Shown here: piece by piece, positions 30,985 to 40,295 of the stretch
How positions within the stretch are numbered: position 1 is the first letter of the stretch
How the letters are laid out: each line of letters opens with the position of its first letter
NCBI GenBank assembly: GCA_029821735.1
Contig: JALGSU010000011.1
Coordinates: forward strand, 89,660-153,659
Direction of reading: 5' to 3'
Source: Candidatus Zipacnadia bacterium
Lineage (GTDB): Bacteria > Armatimonadota > Zipacnadia > Zipacnadales > UBA5352
DNA length: 64,000 nt
Position numbers and translations under genes: made by a program
The notes under the pieces: generated by a model
Told to the model about the DNA's origin: nothing
The model's input: only the letters and a program-made list of their open reading frames with translations
The model's database searches: none

Positions 30985-32190
30985 ATGACGAAGACCACCA
31001 GGCTCATGCTGGTCCTCGCCGCCCTGCTGATCTCGCTGGCGGCCTTCGCCGCGGACTGGCCACAGATGCTCGGCCCGGACGCAAACGGCATCGCCCCTGA
31101 CACGGGCATCAACAAGGACTGGAACGCCAAGCCGCCGCAGCAACTGTGGAGTGTTCAGCTACACGACGATGGCTACGCCGGTCCCGCGGTCGCCGATGGC
31201 AAGGTGTTCATCATCGACCACGACGGCGCCGAGGACGTTGTCCGCGCGATCAGTCTCGCCGACGGCAGCGACGTCTGGCAGTTCCGCTATGCTGACCTGA
31301 GCAAGGCCAACTATGGTTTCTCACGCAGCACCCCTTCCTACGCGAACGGCATGCTCTACACCGTCAGCTTCCTCGGCAAGGTGCACTGCATCAACGCCGA
31401 GACCGGACAGATGGTGTGGATGCGAGACATGCGCGCGGAGTTCGGCGGCACACTCCCGAAATGGGGATATGCGATGTCGGCGCTGGTGGACGGTGACAAG
31501 GTGATCGTCTGTCCCGGCGGCAGCGGCACCGCAGTCGTCGCCCTCAACGCCGCCGACGGCCAGACGCTCTGGCAGGGCGGCGGCAACGACATTCCCGGTT
31601 ACGCCACCCCGGTCAAAGGCACCATCCTGGAGCGCGAGCAGTACGTGGTCTTCACCGGTAAGTCCGTCATCGGCGTCGACGCGACCAGCGGCGAAGGCCT
31701 GTGGCGCTACCCGTGGGAGACCAAGTACGACGTCAACGCAGCGGCGCCCATCATCTCCGGTGACGCGGTCTTCGTCACCAGCGGCTACGGTCACGGCTGC
31801 GCGGTCATCCAGATCAATGCAGACGGGCCCGCGATCGTCTGGGAGAACCGTGAGGTGATGGCTCACTTCAGTTCGCCCATCTACTACAAGAGCGTTTTCT
31901 TCGCGAACACCGATCCTGGTTTCCTGGTCTGCCTGAACCCCGGCACCGGCCAGGCGATCTGGAAGCAGCAGGGCTTTGAGAAGGGCGCGCTCGTGGTGGT
32001 CGACGACACTATCATCGCCATGGACGGCCGTGGCGGCGACGTTGTCATGGTGAACGCCACCGCAGCCGGCTATCAGGAGCTTGGGCGCTTCAACCCGCTC
32101 GGCGGCCAGAGCTGGACGGCGCCGATCGTCGCTGACGGCAAGCTCATCGTCCGTAACAAGGTGGCGATGGTCTGCCTCAACCTGATGTAG
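30985..32190 (+). CDS. Exported PQQ-like beta-propeller, paralogue of the anchored propeller at 14880
   Basis: The ATG at 30985 behind AAAGGAGA is preferred over the track's 30604, which lies inside the previous gene. The 401-residue protein has a signal peptide (LVLAALLISLAAFAADW) and starts its mature part DWPQMLGPDANGIAPDTG. It is similar along its length to the propeller at 14880-16424 (LWSVQL, then ISLADGSDVWQFR, INAETGQMVWMRD), which suggests a local duplication with loss of the membrane anchor and QPA linker. It is the last gene before a strong terminator hairpin. The function is not known. Confidence 0.82.
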   Translation: MTKTTRLMLVLAALLISLAAFAADWPQMLGPDANGIAPDTGINKDWNAKPPQQLWSVQLHDDGYAGPAVADGKVFIIDHDGAEDVVRAISLADGSDVWQFRYADLSKANYGFSRSTPSYANGMLYTVSFLGKVHCINAETGQMVWMRDMRAEFGGTLPKWGYAMSALVDGDKVIVCPGGSGTAVVALNAADGQTLWQGGGNDIPGYATPVKGTILEREQYVVFTGKSVIGVDATSGEGLWRYPWETKYDVNAAAPIISGDAVFVTSGYGHGCAVIQINADGPAIVWENREVMAHFSSPIYYKSVFFANTDPGFLVCLNPGTGQAIWKQQGFEKGALVVVDDTIIAMDGRGGDVVMVNATAAGYQELGRFNPLGGQSWTAPIVADGKLIVRNKVAMVCLNLM

Positions 32191-32212
32191 TCCACACTGC
32201 AGAGGAATCGCG

Positions 32213-32237
32213 ACGGCCGGGCAAGATGCCCGGCCGT
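32213..32237. terminator. Bidirectional terminator between convergent genes
   Basis: ACGGCCGGGC and GCCCGGCCGT form a perfect 10-bp stem around the loop AAGAT. It sits between the propeller stop at 32190 and the end of the leftward gene at 32264, and can serve both strands. Confidence 0.75.
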
Positions 32238-32263
32238 CTTCGTGTACGCCCGCTTGCGGCGCG

Positions 32264-35107
32264 TCAGCTCTGGTGCTGCATGCGCAGGGCCTTGAGGTAG
32301 CCCTCGAAGTATTCGGTGCCGCCGCCGTGGCCGCCAAAGACCGAGGTACCGATGTAGAGGCCCGGGCCTGTTGCGGGCATCGCTTCGGAGGTCTGATCGT
32401 TGACGCTGATGGTCATGGTCTCGAGGTCGAAGTGCACCTCGATGTGCGCCCACTGGTCGACGGCAACGACGAGCCCAGGGTTCTGGAAGCTCGTGTTCAG
32501 ATACTGGTCCGTGTATTTGGCGTGGATCTCGCCGCCTTCGAGCCAGATGGTGACGCTGCCCGTGTAGTGTCCGTAGTGAGTGAAGAGCGTCTGCTTCTTG
32601 TCGGAGGTGGGCTTGATGTCCACGCTCAGAGTCCACGCTCCGCGGCGGGGAGTCATCTCACGCGGGAAGACGAGGTAGTTGCCCAAGCCGTCGAACTTCA
32701 GGCAGAGCGCATCGTCCTCGTCGACGTAGACGGGTGCTGTCTCGGGAGCGTCGGCCGGGTATGCGCCACCGTTGCGGAAGGGGTCGCCCAGGCTGCCGCT
32801 CTCGCCGCCGCCGCGCCCGGTGACGTCCACCGTCCGCCCACCGATCTGACCCCAGAAGCTGCGCCCGGCGTTGGTGTAGAGCAGACTGCCGTTCTCGGGG
32901 TCGAGGTCATAGTTCAGGTCCGGGATGGTGCCTGCTGGCACCTGCACGGTGACGCGCTTGTGCTGGCTGTCGGAGTAGACGTCGAGGTCGACGAGCTCGC
33001 CCGGCTCAACGCCTGCGACCATGACCGGCGCGCTGCGGTAGATGCGCCCGGATTTGGCGATAGCGCGCATGTGGAAGATCGAATGCGGCCGCAGGGGAGT
33101 GAAGCTGAAGTCGATATCAGCGCTCGGGGCGTCCACGTGGCTGGTGATATCAGGCAGCCGCCGAAAATCCTCCAGCGTGACGGTGACACCATTGCCCTCG
33201 GTCTCGGACCAGACGCCGTAGCGCAGGACATTCCTGACGGGAATGCGCTTCTTGAGGATGCCGAAGTCCAGCACCACGGTGGCTCGCTCGGCCTGCTCGC
33301 GCGCGAAGCTGAAGGTCGTGCCACGCGGCCACACGCTGAGATTGGTGTTCATCTCCAGCCGATCGCCCTGGTTGAAGTGGTAGCGCCCATCGGTTTTCGT
33401 GTGAATGGTGGCAGGCGGTCCCTCCAGCCACATCGAGCCCTTGAGGTCGCCCTGCTTCTGCATGGCGCGCATGGTGACTTTGAGGAGCATCTGATCTTCG
33501 GCGTCCGGGTATTCGCTGGCGGGGTCGACGCCATATATCTCGTCGCTGTTCTCGAGGACCTCGACGAAGGCCAGCGGCTCATCACACTCGATGTGGCCGA
33601 CAATGTGGCGGCTGCCGACTGTGCCTGCGCTGGGCAGGACGGCGAAGCTGGCGGCGTTGGGGCGCAGGATGTCCCGCAGGGGCTGCTTGACCCACTTGTA
33701 GTCCCAGTTGTCGGTGGGGCGCAGTGTGATGTGATGCAGACCGGTGGCGTAAGCAAGTTCGCGACCGTCGGCCATGCGCACAGTCACTCTTGGGCGCAGC
33801 AACATCTCACCGGCGATCTCCTCGGTGGGCAGCTCCAGCGTCTGATCAGCAAGCAGGCCCGGGTCAAGTGTCACCGGATCGAAGCTGCGCACGGGCTCGC
33901 TGGCGTCATTGGTCAGCGTCACCGCCACCTGGTACGGCTGCTGCTGCGTGCCATCGGGGATGTTGAGCAGCTCGATCTGGAGCACCTCGCCGAGGGTCAG
34001 CGCTTTCCGGTAGCTCACCACCAAGTTTGGTATCGAAGTGTCGTCGCCCTCATTGGGCGCGGGGGCTTCGCCATTGAGAATGTGCGTGTAGTAGTTGATG
34101 ATGCGCTGGGTGGTCAGCCCGTTGGTGATGGTCGGCTCGATGCAGGTGTGCTCGTTGAGTTCGTCCCACTCGGGCATGTCGATGACATCGGGATTGGCCG
34201 ACATCGCGATCTCAAAGCTGCGCCGGAGGGTCTTCGTCCCCTCCTCGAGGAGCGTCGAGCCACTCATGAAGTTGTAGTAGCCGGTGGTCGCCATCATCTC
34301 GAGGTACTTGCCCTCGTAGCCAGGTTCACTGAGGACGCCGGTGATGGTGGGGACGACAAAGTTCGCGTAGAAGTCAGCGTCAAAGCCGCGGTCTTGGCGA
34401 CGCATCATGCCGACGCTCGGGCTGACCAGTCCGTCGGCCACGTCGAGATATGACCGCCAGCGCGCTTTGATCGCTTCGGCAGTCTCCTCCTCGACTGCGC
34501 CGGTCGCCTGGAACTGCTTGAGCGCGTCGTACATGTCCGCGTTCACGGCAGCCATGTAGAGGAAGCTGTCACCGTGGATGGCTCGCAGGTCGGCGAGCAT
34601 CGTCGCCAACTCTTCAGGGGTCAGTCCGTCGGTGTGGTAGGTGCCGCACAGCAGTCGGCCCTGAACGCGGAGACTGTGCGGAAAGGCGAGCGCGGCGGTA
34701 AGTGTTTTGTCGAGGTAAGTGATGTCCTTCGCCACGCCGATGCGCGGCATGATGATGAAATCGTCGCGGCCACTCGTGTCGACCGCTTCGAGCGCCCGCT
34801 CGTACCGATAGACCATCCCCGGCGTCCCGATGAGGATGCTCAACCCATCGAGGCCATACATCTTCGCGTGCCCCATGATCTTGTGGAAGCTCGCGTCGGT
34901 GAGGACATCCCGATCGCGGGTAGCTTTGTCCATGAACAGCGGGCGGTCCATGTAACGGTGCAGGTAGTTCTGAAACAGACCGTACTTCACCTGACTGGAT
35001 GAGAACACCAGTGGGGGCGAGATGAGCGGTTCGCGGACGCTGTCCTGCGCCCCTGCAGCGGAGCAGACGATAATCGCGGCGAGCAGCATTGCGGCAAGAT
35101 GACGCAT
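32264..35107 (-). CDS. Large secreted protein, glycoside-hydrolase-like N-terminal barrel and LamG-like C-terminus
   Basis: The start is ATG 35107 behind AAGGAGG, giving 947 residues. The track's N-terminal extension overlaps the divergent gene. A signal peptide (LAAMLLAAIIVCSAAGAQ) is clear. Residues 30-420 look like an alpha/beta barrel (DGLSILIGTPGMVYRYERAL, DDFIIMPRIGVAKD, MPEWDELNEH), loosely like GH71-type endo-glucanases; I hold that family call with low confidence. A beta-rich middle region follows. Residues about 780-945 form a concanavalin/LamG-like domain (LKFDGLGNYLVFPREM, RGAWTLSVDIKPTS). It probably acts on or binds a polysaccharide outside the cytoplasm. Confidence 0.7.
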   Translation of the reverse strand: MRHLAAMLLAAIIVCSAAGAQDSVREPLISPPLVFSSSQVKYGLFQNYLHRYMDRPLFMDKATRDRDVLTDASFHKIMGHAKMYGLDGLSILIGTPGMVYRYERALEAVDTSGRDDFIIMPRIGVAKDITYLDKTLTAALAFPHSLRVQGRLLCGTYHTDGLTPEELATMLADLRAIHGDSFLYMAAVNADMYDALKQFQATGAVEEETAEAIKARWRSYLDVADGLVSPSVGMMRRQDRGFDADFYANFVVPTITGVLSEPGYEGKYLEMMATTGYYNFMSGSTLLEEGTKTLRRSFEIAMSANPDVIDMPEWDELNEHTCIEPTITNGLTTQRIINYYTHILNGEAPAPNEGDDTSIPNLVVSYRKALTLGEVLQIELLNIPDGTQQQPYQVAVTLTNDASEPVRSFDPVTLDPGLLADQTLELPTEEIAGEMLLRPRVTVRMADGRELAYATGLHHITLRPTDNWDYKWVKQPLRDILRPNAASFAVLPSAGTVGSRHIVGHIECDEPLAFVEVLENSDEIYGVDPASEYPDAEDQMLLKVTMRAMQKQGDLKGSMWLEGPPATIHTKTDGRYHFNQGDRLEMNTNLSVWPRGTTFSFAREQAERATVVLDFGILKKRIPVRNVLRYGVWSETEGNGVTVTLEDFRRLPDITSHVDAPSADIDFSFTPLRPHSIFHMRAIAKSGRIYRSAPVMVAGVEPGELVDLDVYSDSQHKRVTVQVPAGTIPDLNYDLDPENGSLLYTNAGRSFWGQIGGRTVDVTGRGGGESGSLGDPFRNGGAYPADAPETAPVYVDEDDALCLKFDGLGNYLVFPREMTPRRGAWTLSVDIKPTSDKKQTLFTHYGHYTGSVTIWLEGGEIHAKYTDQYLNTSFQNPGLVVAVDQWAHIEVHFDLETMTISVNDQTSEAMPATGPGLYIGTSVFGGHGGGTEYFEGYLKALRMQHQS

Positions 35108-35200
35108 GGTGTGTCCTCCTTTGGTGTGCCGCTCAGGATACACCGCGGATGGACTCGCTGCAAGCCGGGCGACGGAAGCCTGCGGAGGCTTTTGCGCCTG

Positions 35201-36988
35201 ATGGCACGCGAATCGTTCGCGATGGTCTCGGCTCCGGAGCGCTTTGTGGCGGGCGATTCGGTGACGATCGGATTCCGATATGTAGTCGGTGAGGGCGGCT
35301 TGCCGATGGGGAGCAAGCTGAAGTTGGGGCTGCCATCGGCCGGGTGGGGCGAGCCTCTGGTGAACCACAAGCGCATGTGGGATCTGGATCCGAGTAAGGC
35401 CAACCGCTGGCTGCACTACATGCGACTGAACACGACCTTCGAGGTGGAGACGGACACAACGGCATTTCTGGAGCCGTATGCGCGATTCGAGCAGCGGCCC
35501 GGTGACGATCGATGCATTCAGCGCTGGTGGATTACGTTCGTCGTGGTAGAGGCGGATTTCGCGCCGGGTGACGTTGTAGAAGTCACGTATGGTGACCCAA
35601 CGTGGGGCGAGGCGGGCGGGCGGGTGCAACCGGTGGTGGAGCCGCGCGGCGATTTTTCGTTCTTCGCGCAAACGCCTGGCGGAGAGATCCGCGAGGTGGA
35701 TGGCTCACCGGTCTGGGTCGCGGTGGAGGCCGGTCCGGTGCAGCGCGCGTTCCTGCGCATGCCCACCATCAGCGGCGCGGACGCTCCCACGCCGCGCGTG
35801 TATGTGACTGATCGCTGCTGCAATCCCCCATTGGGCGAGACGCCCAGCATCGAGGTGGAGGTGCAGCAGGCGGGCGACGTCCGCCGCGCGACGGCGGTCT
35901 CGGGCGCGGAGGGCCTGCGGGTTGAGGCGCAGCCTTCTGTAGTGCGGAGCGATTCCGAAGACCAGGTGTACTGGGGCGACATCCACGGGAAGACCAGCTT
36001 CTCGGGCGATGGCCTCGCGCCGATTGACGAATACATCAGCTACGCGCGCGATTTCGGCGCCGAGGACTTCACCGCCGTGAGTGACCACTCCGGCTGCAAC
36101 CGCCAGTCGTGGTTCGACACCCAAGAGAAAGCGGCGGAATACACCGTCGACGGGGAGTTCATCGCGCTCAAGGGTTTCGAGTTCTCGTATGCCCACGGGC
36201 ATCGGAATGTGTATTTCGACAACCATCGCATCGAGGAAATCTGGCCAGGCGAGCGCCTCGATCTCGCCGCCGGCCCGGACGGTCTGCGCCCGTTCTTCGA
36301 GTACCTGCGCTCCCGCAAAGACGAACTCATCAGCATCCCGCATCACACCATGGTCTGGACTGACTGGGACGTGTTCGATCACGAACTCGAGCGCGTATGC
36401 GAGATCTACTCGATGTGGGGCTGCACAGAGCGCCCGATTTCCGAGGGCAACACGCTGTGGGACAAGAGCTGCATCCCCGGCGGCGGCGCGCAGGCGGGGC
36501 TGGCGCGCGGCTACCGGTACGGCTTCATCGCCGCGAGCGACTCGCACTCTGGATTCCCGGGCCGCCAGCACCCCGACCTGTATGGCTTCTGCTTCTCATA
36601 CAAGTCCGGTCTGGCCGCCATTCGCGCACCGGAACTGAGCGCGAAATCGCTTGTTGACTCGCTCAAGGCGCGCAACTGCTACGCGACCACCGGCGCACGC
36701 ATCTACGTCGAATTCGCCGTCGATGGCGAGCGCATGGGTTCGGAGATTATCGGCGATGGTCCGCGCCAGATCACCGGCCGAGTGGTCGGCACCGATCAGG
36801 TCACCCGTGTGGACATCGTCCGTGACAACGCCGACTGGCTGACCCTCACGCCCGGTGACGATGATGTCACTATCGACGCCACTGACGATGCACCACTGGG
36901 CAACGGTTCGTTCTACTACCTCCGGGTAACGCAGGCCGACGGTGAAATGGCGTGGGCCAGCCCTGTATGGGTCGACCCGACGCAATGA
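35201..36988 (+). CDS. DUF3604/PHP-type metal-dependent hydrolase-like protein
   Basis: The likely start is ATG 35201 (MARESFAMV, GGAGG 12 bases upstream); ATG 35222 is an alternative, and the track's 35099 lies under the divergent gene. The protein is about 595 residues. A beta-sandwich region of about 250 residues precedes VYWGDIHGKTSFSGDG, then ARDFGAEDFTAVSDHSG, IPHHTMVWTDW and AASDSHSGFPG. This set of His/Asp motifs is that of PHP-fold proteins of the DUF3604/CehA type. The usual HxH reads HGK here, a variation near the HGQ seen in DUF3604. No signal peptide is seen. Phosphoesterase activity is possible but not shown. Confidence 0.78.
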   Translation: MARESFAMVSAPERFVAGDSVTIGFRYVVGEGGLPMGSKLKLGLPSAGWGEPLVNHKRMWDLDPSKANRWLHYMRLNTTFEVETDTTAFLEPYARFEQRPGDDRCIQRWWITFVVVEADFAPGDVVEVTYGDPTWGEAGGRVQPVVEPRGDFSFFAQTPGGEIREVDGSPVWVAVEAGPVQRAFLRMPTISGADAPTPRVYVTDRCCNPPLGETPSIEVEVQQAGDVRRATAVSGAEGLRVEAQPSVVRSDSEDQVYWGDIHGKTSFSGDGLAPIDEYISYARDFGAEDFTAVSDHSGCNRQSWFDTQEKAAEYTVDGEFIALKGFEFSYAHGHRNVYFDNHRIEEIWPGERLDLAAGPDGLRPFFEYLRSRKDELISIPHHTMVWTDWDVFDHELERVCEIYSMWGCTERPISEGNTLWDKSCIPGGGAQAGLARGYRYGFIAASDSHSGFPGRQHPDLYGFCFSYKSGLAAIRAPELSAKSLVDSLKARNCYATTGARIYVEFAVDGERMGSEIIGDGPRQITGRVVGTDQVTRVDIVRDNADWLTLTPGDDDVTIDATDDAPLGNGSFYYLRVTQADGEMAWASPVWVDPTQ

Positions 36989-37005
36989 GAAGAGTGGAGA
37001 AGACC

Positions 37006-39750
37006 ATGATTCGCAGCAGTGCACGTATGCTCATCCCTATCGGCTGCATCCTCGTGATTGCAGCTTCGGCCGTCGCCCAGGACACCGCCGCCCAGTGGAT
37101 ATGGTATCCCGAGGACGCTTCGCGCGACTGCTACAAGACCTCCCGCTGGTTCCGCGCGGAGTTTGACCTGGACGCAGCGCCGGTGGAGGCAAGCCTGTGG
37201 CTGCTGGTGGACGACCGCCAGACGCTTTGGGTCAACGGTCAGGGACCACTTGAGGAAGCCGAACGGACGCTCGCGTCGCTACGCTATGACCTGACGGGAG
37301 TGGTTGCGCAGGGCCGCAACGTGTTCGCCCTCGAGGGCTGGAACGGGAGTAGCGTCGCGGGAGTGATCGCTCGCCTGACGGTCCGGTATGCGGATGGTCG
37401 CGAGCAGATCGTCGTCTCCGACGATAGCTGGCGCGCCTCGCGGGAGGGCCCCGATGGCTGGACCGCCCCGGACTTCGACGACGCCGCCTGGCAGCCGGTC
37501 ATGGTGATCGGCGACGCTTTCTCGAAGCCGTGGGCCGAACACGAGGCGTTCTACGTGCCACCCTTCTACACTGACGCCGAACTGGCGGCACGCGCGCAGC
37601 GAGTGGCCTCGCTTGTGGCCCAGCCCGAACAGTTCGAGAATGACCCGCCCGCCGATGCTCAGCTGAAGTGGATCAACGGCATGCCCGCGTTCGTCATCAA
37701 TGGCGAGGCCCAGACGGTGGATTCCTACCGGGGCATTCTCGACCCGATGCGCGAGCACGGTCGGCGGCAGATCGCGCTCTTCCGCGACGCGGGTATCCAC
37801 CAGTTCAGTGTCTACGCGCGCCTGGACAAGTGCTGGTCAGGGCCGGACGAGTATGACTTCTCATATGTGGATGAGCAGATCCGCGCCTATCTGTCAGTTG
37901 ACCCGGACGCATGGCTCAGCGTGCTGATCCGGATCATCCCGCCAAGCTGGTGGATGGAAGCGAACCCCGACGAACTGGTCGGGTACGCGAGCCCGGGTGA
38001 GTTGGGCGGCGACGAGCAGTCCCGTGCCCGCCGGGGCTCCCTTGCCTCGGAGGCGTGGCTCAGCGACACCAGCGACGCCTGGGGCGCGCTGGTCAAGCAT
38101 GTCGAGGACCAGCCGTGGGGCAAACGCGTTATCGCCTACCAGCCCGGCTACGGCATCTCGGCCGAGTGGCACTACTTCGGCAGTTGGCAGGAGCAATATC
38201 CCGACACCGGCGCGGCCATGACGCGAACCTTCCGCGCCTGGCTGCGTGACAAGTACGAGACTGACGAGGCATTGCGCGCGGCATGGGCCGACCCACAGGT
38301 AAGCCTCGACACGGCGACCGTGCCGGGCATCGAGCCGCGCAGATACGCTACGCATGCGGCCTTCCGCGACCCGGCTACCGAGCGCTGGTCCATTGACTAC
38401 TACCACTGCCACCAGAAGGTGGTCGCCGACGACATCGACTACCTCGGCCGCATCGTGAAAGAGCAGACCGAAGGCCACAAACTCTACGGGGTCTACTACG
38501 GTTACTTCTTCGGTGTGCAGCCTCATACGCAGGGCGGGCACCTGGAGCTGCCGGCGCTATTCAAGAGCCCGAACGTAGACTTCTTCGTCGCCCCCTACAG
38601 CTACTCGAAACGCTTCATGGGAGACGACGGACGCCTGCGCAGCCTGGCCGGCGCTTTCAGGCTGGCGGGCAAGCTGCATATCCTGGAGGGCGACATCCGC
38701 ACCTGGCTGCACTCGCGCGACGAGTACGGTCGCACGCAGAGCCGTGAGCAATCGCTGGCCGCCATCGCGCGCGAGTTCTCGACCTCACTGATCGAGCGGG
38801 CGGGCTTCTGGTACGTGGACTTCGGGCCGGACGGCGACGGTGGCTGGTTCGACGATCCCGCGGTGATGGCCCAGGCCACCAAGCTGCACGAGTTGGCCAC
38901 CAGTGCTCTGCAGGAGCCGCGTGAGGAGACCGCACAGATCGCGCTGGTGTGCGATCTCGAGAGCCCCTACTACCTCAGCGATGGGCCGGGCATGAAGATC
39001 GCCTATCGGATGGTGGAGGACGTGACCACCGAGCTGCACCACATCGGCGCACCGTTCGACGCCATCCACCTCGATCAACTCGCGGAGAGCGACCTGGAAC
39101 GCTACCGCATGATCGTCTTCCTCAACACCACCATGATGACCGACGAGCAGGTGGCGCTGGTGCAGCGGCTACGCGCGGCTGGGAACCACGCGATGGTCTT
39201 CCTGTGGGCACCAGGCGTGTGCTCACCCGACGAGTTCTCAGCCAGACGCGCCTCCGCAGTGACGGGCATGGACCTCAAGCTGGTGGACCAATGGGTACCC
39301 GGCGTGATCGAGGCGACCGGCGATGACCCGCTGCTGGCGGGTCTGCCAAGCGTCGAGGTGCAGACCATCGAGGTCACCGGCGCGACGCCCTTGGCCGGCT
39401 TCGGTGACGCCGCCAACTGGTACAACCCGCGTGACACCAAGACCATGGAACGTGAGTACACGGCCTTCGAGTGGGAGGCCATCGACGGCGGGCTACGCTG
39501 GGCGTTTGACACCGTTCACAACTACAGCGACATCCACGGCAAGTTCGCGATGGACGAAGCTGACGGCATCGGCTGCGACCTGCGTCTGGAGAGCGACGCC
39601 TCGTGGCTCGAAGCGCGCCTCGTGATAAAGGACGCCAACTCGGCCGAGTTCGCTACCGCTTCGACTACCCGTTCTCGGCGTATGAGAACGCGCCATGGTC
39701 GCGTCTGCAGCCCGAGAAGATCGCCTTCCCGCTCACCGGCTGCAAAGTAG
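37006..39750 (+). CDS. Secreted GH42-like glycoside hydrolase with N-terminal jelly-roll (frameshifted near its end)
   Basis: The start is ATG 37006 behind GGAGA. A signal peptide (LIPIGCILVIAASAVAQ) precedes a beta-sandwich at about 30-180 (WIWYPEDASRDCYKTSRWF, then WVNG.GPL), like the N-terminal domain of alpha-L-rhamnosidases. A TIM barrel follows with YQPGYGISAEWHYFGSW and ILEGDIRTW, and then a beta-galactosidase trimerisation-like domain (ALVCDLESPYYLSDGP, MIVFLNTTMMTDEQ). This resembles GH42-type enzymes acting on beta-galactosides or related sugars. The last about 35 residues (ATASTTRSRRMRTRHGR) are out of frame; the true C-terminus is read from 39651 in another frame. The intact gene would run to 40280. 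Confidence 0.78.
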   Translation: MIRSSARMLIPIGCILVIAASAVAQDTAAQWIWYPEDASRDCYKTSRWFRAEFDLDAAPVEASLWLLVDDRQTLWVNGQGPLEEAERTLASLRYDLTGVVAQGRNVFALEGWNGSSVAGVIARLTVRYADGREQIVVSDDSWRASREGPDGWTAPDFDDAAWQPVMVIGDAFSKPWAEHEAFYVPPFYTDAELAARAQRVASLVAQPEQFENDPPADAQLKWINGMPAFVINGEAQTVDSYRGILDPMREHGRRQIALFRDAGIHQFSVYARLDKCWSGPDEYDFSYVDEQIRAYLSVDPDAWLSVLIRIIPPSWWMEANPDELVGYASPGELGGDEQSRARRGSLASEAWLSDTSDAWGALVKHVEDQPWGKRVIAYQPGYGISAEWHYFGSWQEQYPDTGAAMTRTFRAWLRDKYETDEALRAAWADPQVSLDTATVPGIEPRRYATHAAFRDPATERWSIDYYHCHQKVVADDIDYLGRIVKEQTEGHKLYGVYYGYFFGVQPHTQGGHLELPALFKSPNVDFFVAPYSYSKRFMGDDGRLRSLAGAFRLAGKLHILEGDIRTWLHSRDEYGRTQSREQSLAAIAREFSTSLIERAGFWYVDFGPDGDGGWFDDPAVMAQATKLHELATSALQEPREETAQIALVCDLESPYYLSDGPGMKIAYRMVEDVTTELHHIGAPFDAIHLDQLAESDLERYRMIVFLNTTMMTDEQVALVQRLRAAGNHAMVFLWAPGVCSPDEFSARRASAVTGMDLKLVDQWVPGVIEATGDDPLLAGLPSVEVQTIEVTGATPLAGFGDAANWYNPRDTKTMEREYTAFEWEAIDGGLRWAFDTVHNYSDIHGKFAMDEADGIGCDLRLESDASWLEARLVIKDANSAEFATASTTRSRRMRTRHGRVCSPRRSPSRSPAAK

Positions 39751-40280
39751 TGCTGAACCAGACCGCCAACGTGGGCCTGTGCGCGCTGGAGATGACGAAC
39801 CTGCGCGCGCTGGAGGGCACGATCACGGAGCACACCGTCCGCCGATTCGGCGAAGGCTCATTCGCCCCGGCGTTGGTACTGAACACATCCCGCCTGACCG
39901 GATTCGGCGGGGTCCCGTGGCCGCGTACGCTGGGCAAAATCGCGGGGACCGAACACACGGGCCTGGTCGCACACTATTCCGGTCGGCGCACGACGATCTT
40001 CTCTTCGGCGCCCTTCCTCCCCCGCGAGGTGCTCGCGAACGTGGCAGATGAGGCGGGTGTGCATCGCTACCTCGACAGTCTGACTGAGGTCGTGCGAGCG
40101 GACTCGCGCTTCATCGCCATACACACCAAAGAGGGCGGTCCGCGTACGCTCAATCTGCTGACGGACTGCACGGTGACTGACGCGCTGACCGGCGAGGCCA
40201 TCGGCAGCGGCGTGCAAATGCCCATGAACCTGCCGCCGGACTCGACCACCATTCTCGAAATCACGCCAGCGAATCAATAG
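39603..40280 (+). CDS. C-terminal piece of the GH42-like gene, in a shifted frame
   Basis: This 225-residue ORF has a GTG start without a Shine-Dalgarno sequence. Its first 16 residues overlap the previous gene and look meaningless. From RYRFDYPFSAYENAPW (39651 on) it continues the upstream protein's ANSAEF if one base is added near 39651. It then reads as the beta-rich C-terminal domain of the same enzyme (GLVAHYSGRRTTIFSSAPFLPREVL is a pattern also seen in GH42 tails). It has no signal peptide. I treat it as part of a split gene rather than a separate protein. Confidence 0.7.
   Translation: MARSAPRDKGRQLGRVRYRFDYPFSAYENAPWSRLQPEKIAFPLTGCKVVLNQTANVGLCALEMTNLRALEGTITEHTVRRFGEGSFAPALVLNTSRLTGFGGVPWPRTLGKIAGTEHTGLVAHYSGRRTTIFSSAPFLPREVLANVADEAGVHRYLDSLTEVVRADSRFIAIHTKEGGPRTLNLLTDCTVTDALTGEAIGSGVQMPMNLPPDSTTILEITPANQ
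39646..39653 (+). other. Frameshift site in the GH42-like gene
   Basis: The sequence GAGTTCGCTACCGC reads EFAT in the upstream frame. With one extra C, GAG TTC CGC TAC CGC, it reads EFRYR and enters the downstream frame. No slippery motif is seen. Confidence 0.6.
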
Positions 40281-40295
40281 ACACGGAGGCGCGCC

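Noticed and set aside
32273-34453. 726-residue plus-strand ORF
   Set aside because: It is a high-GC shadow of the secreted protein on the minus strand: it has no family motif, no start site and biased composition.
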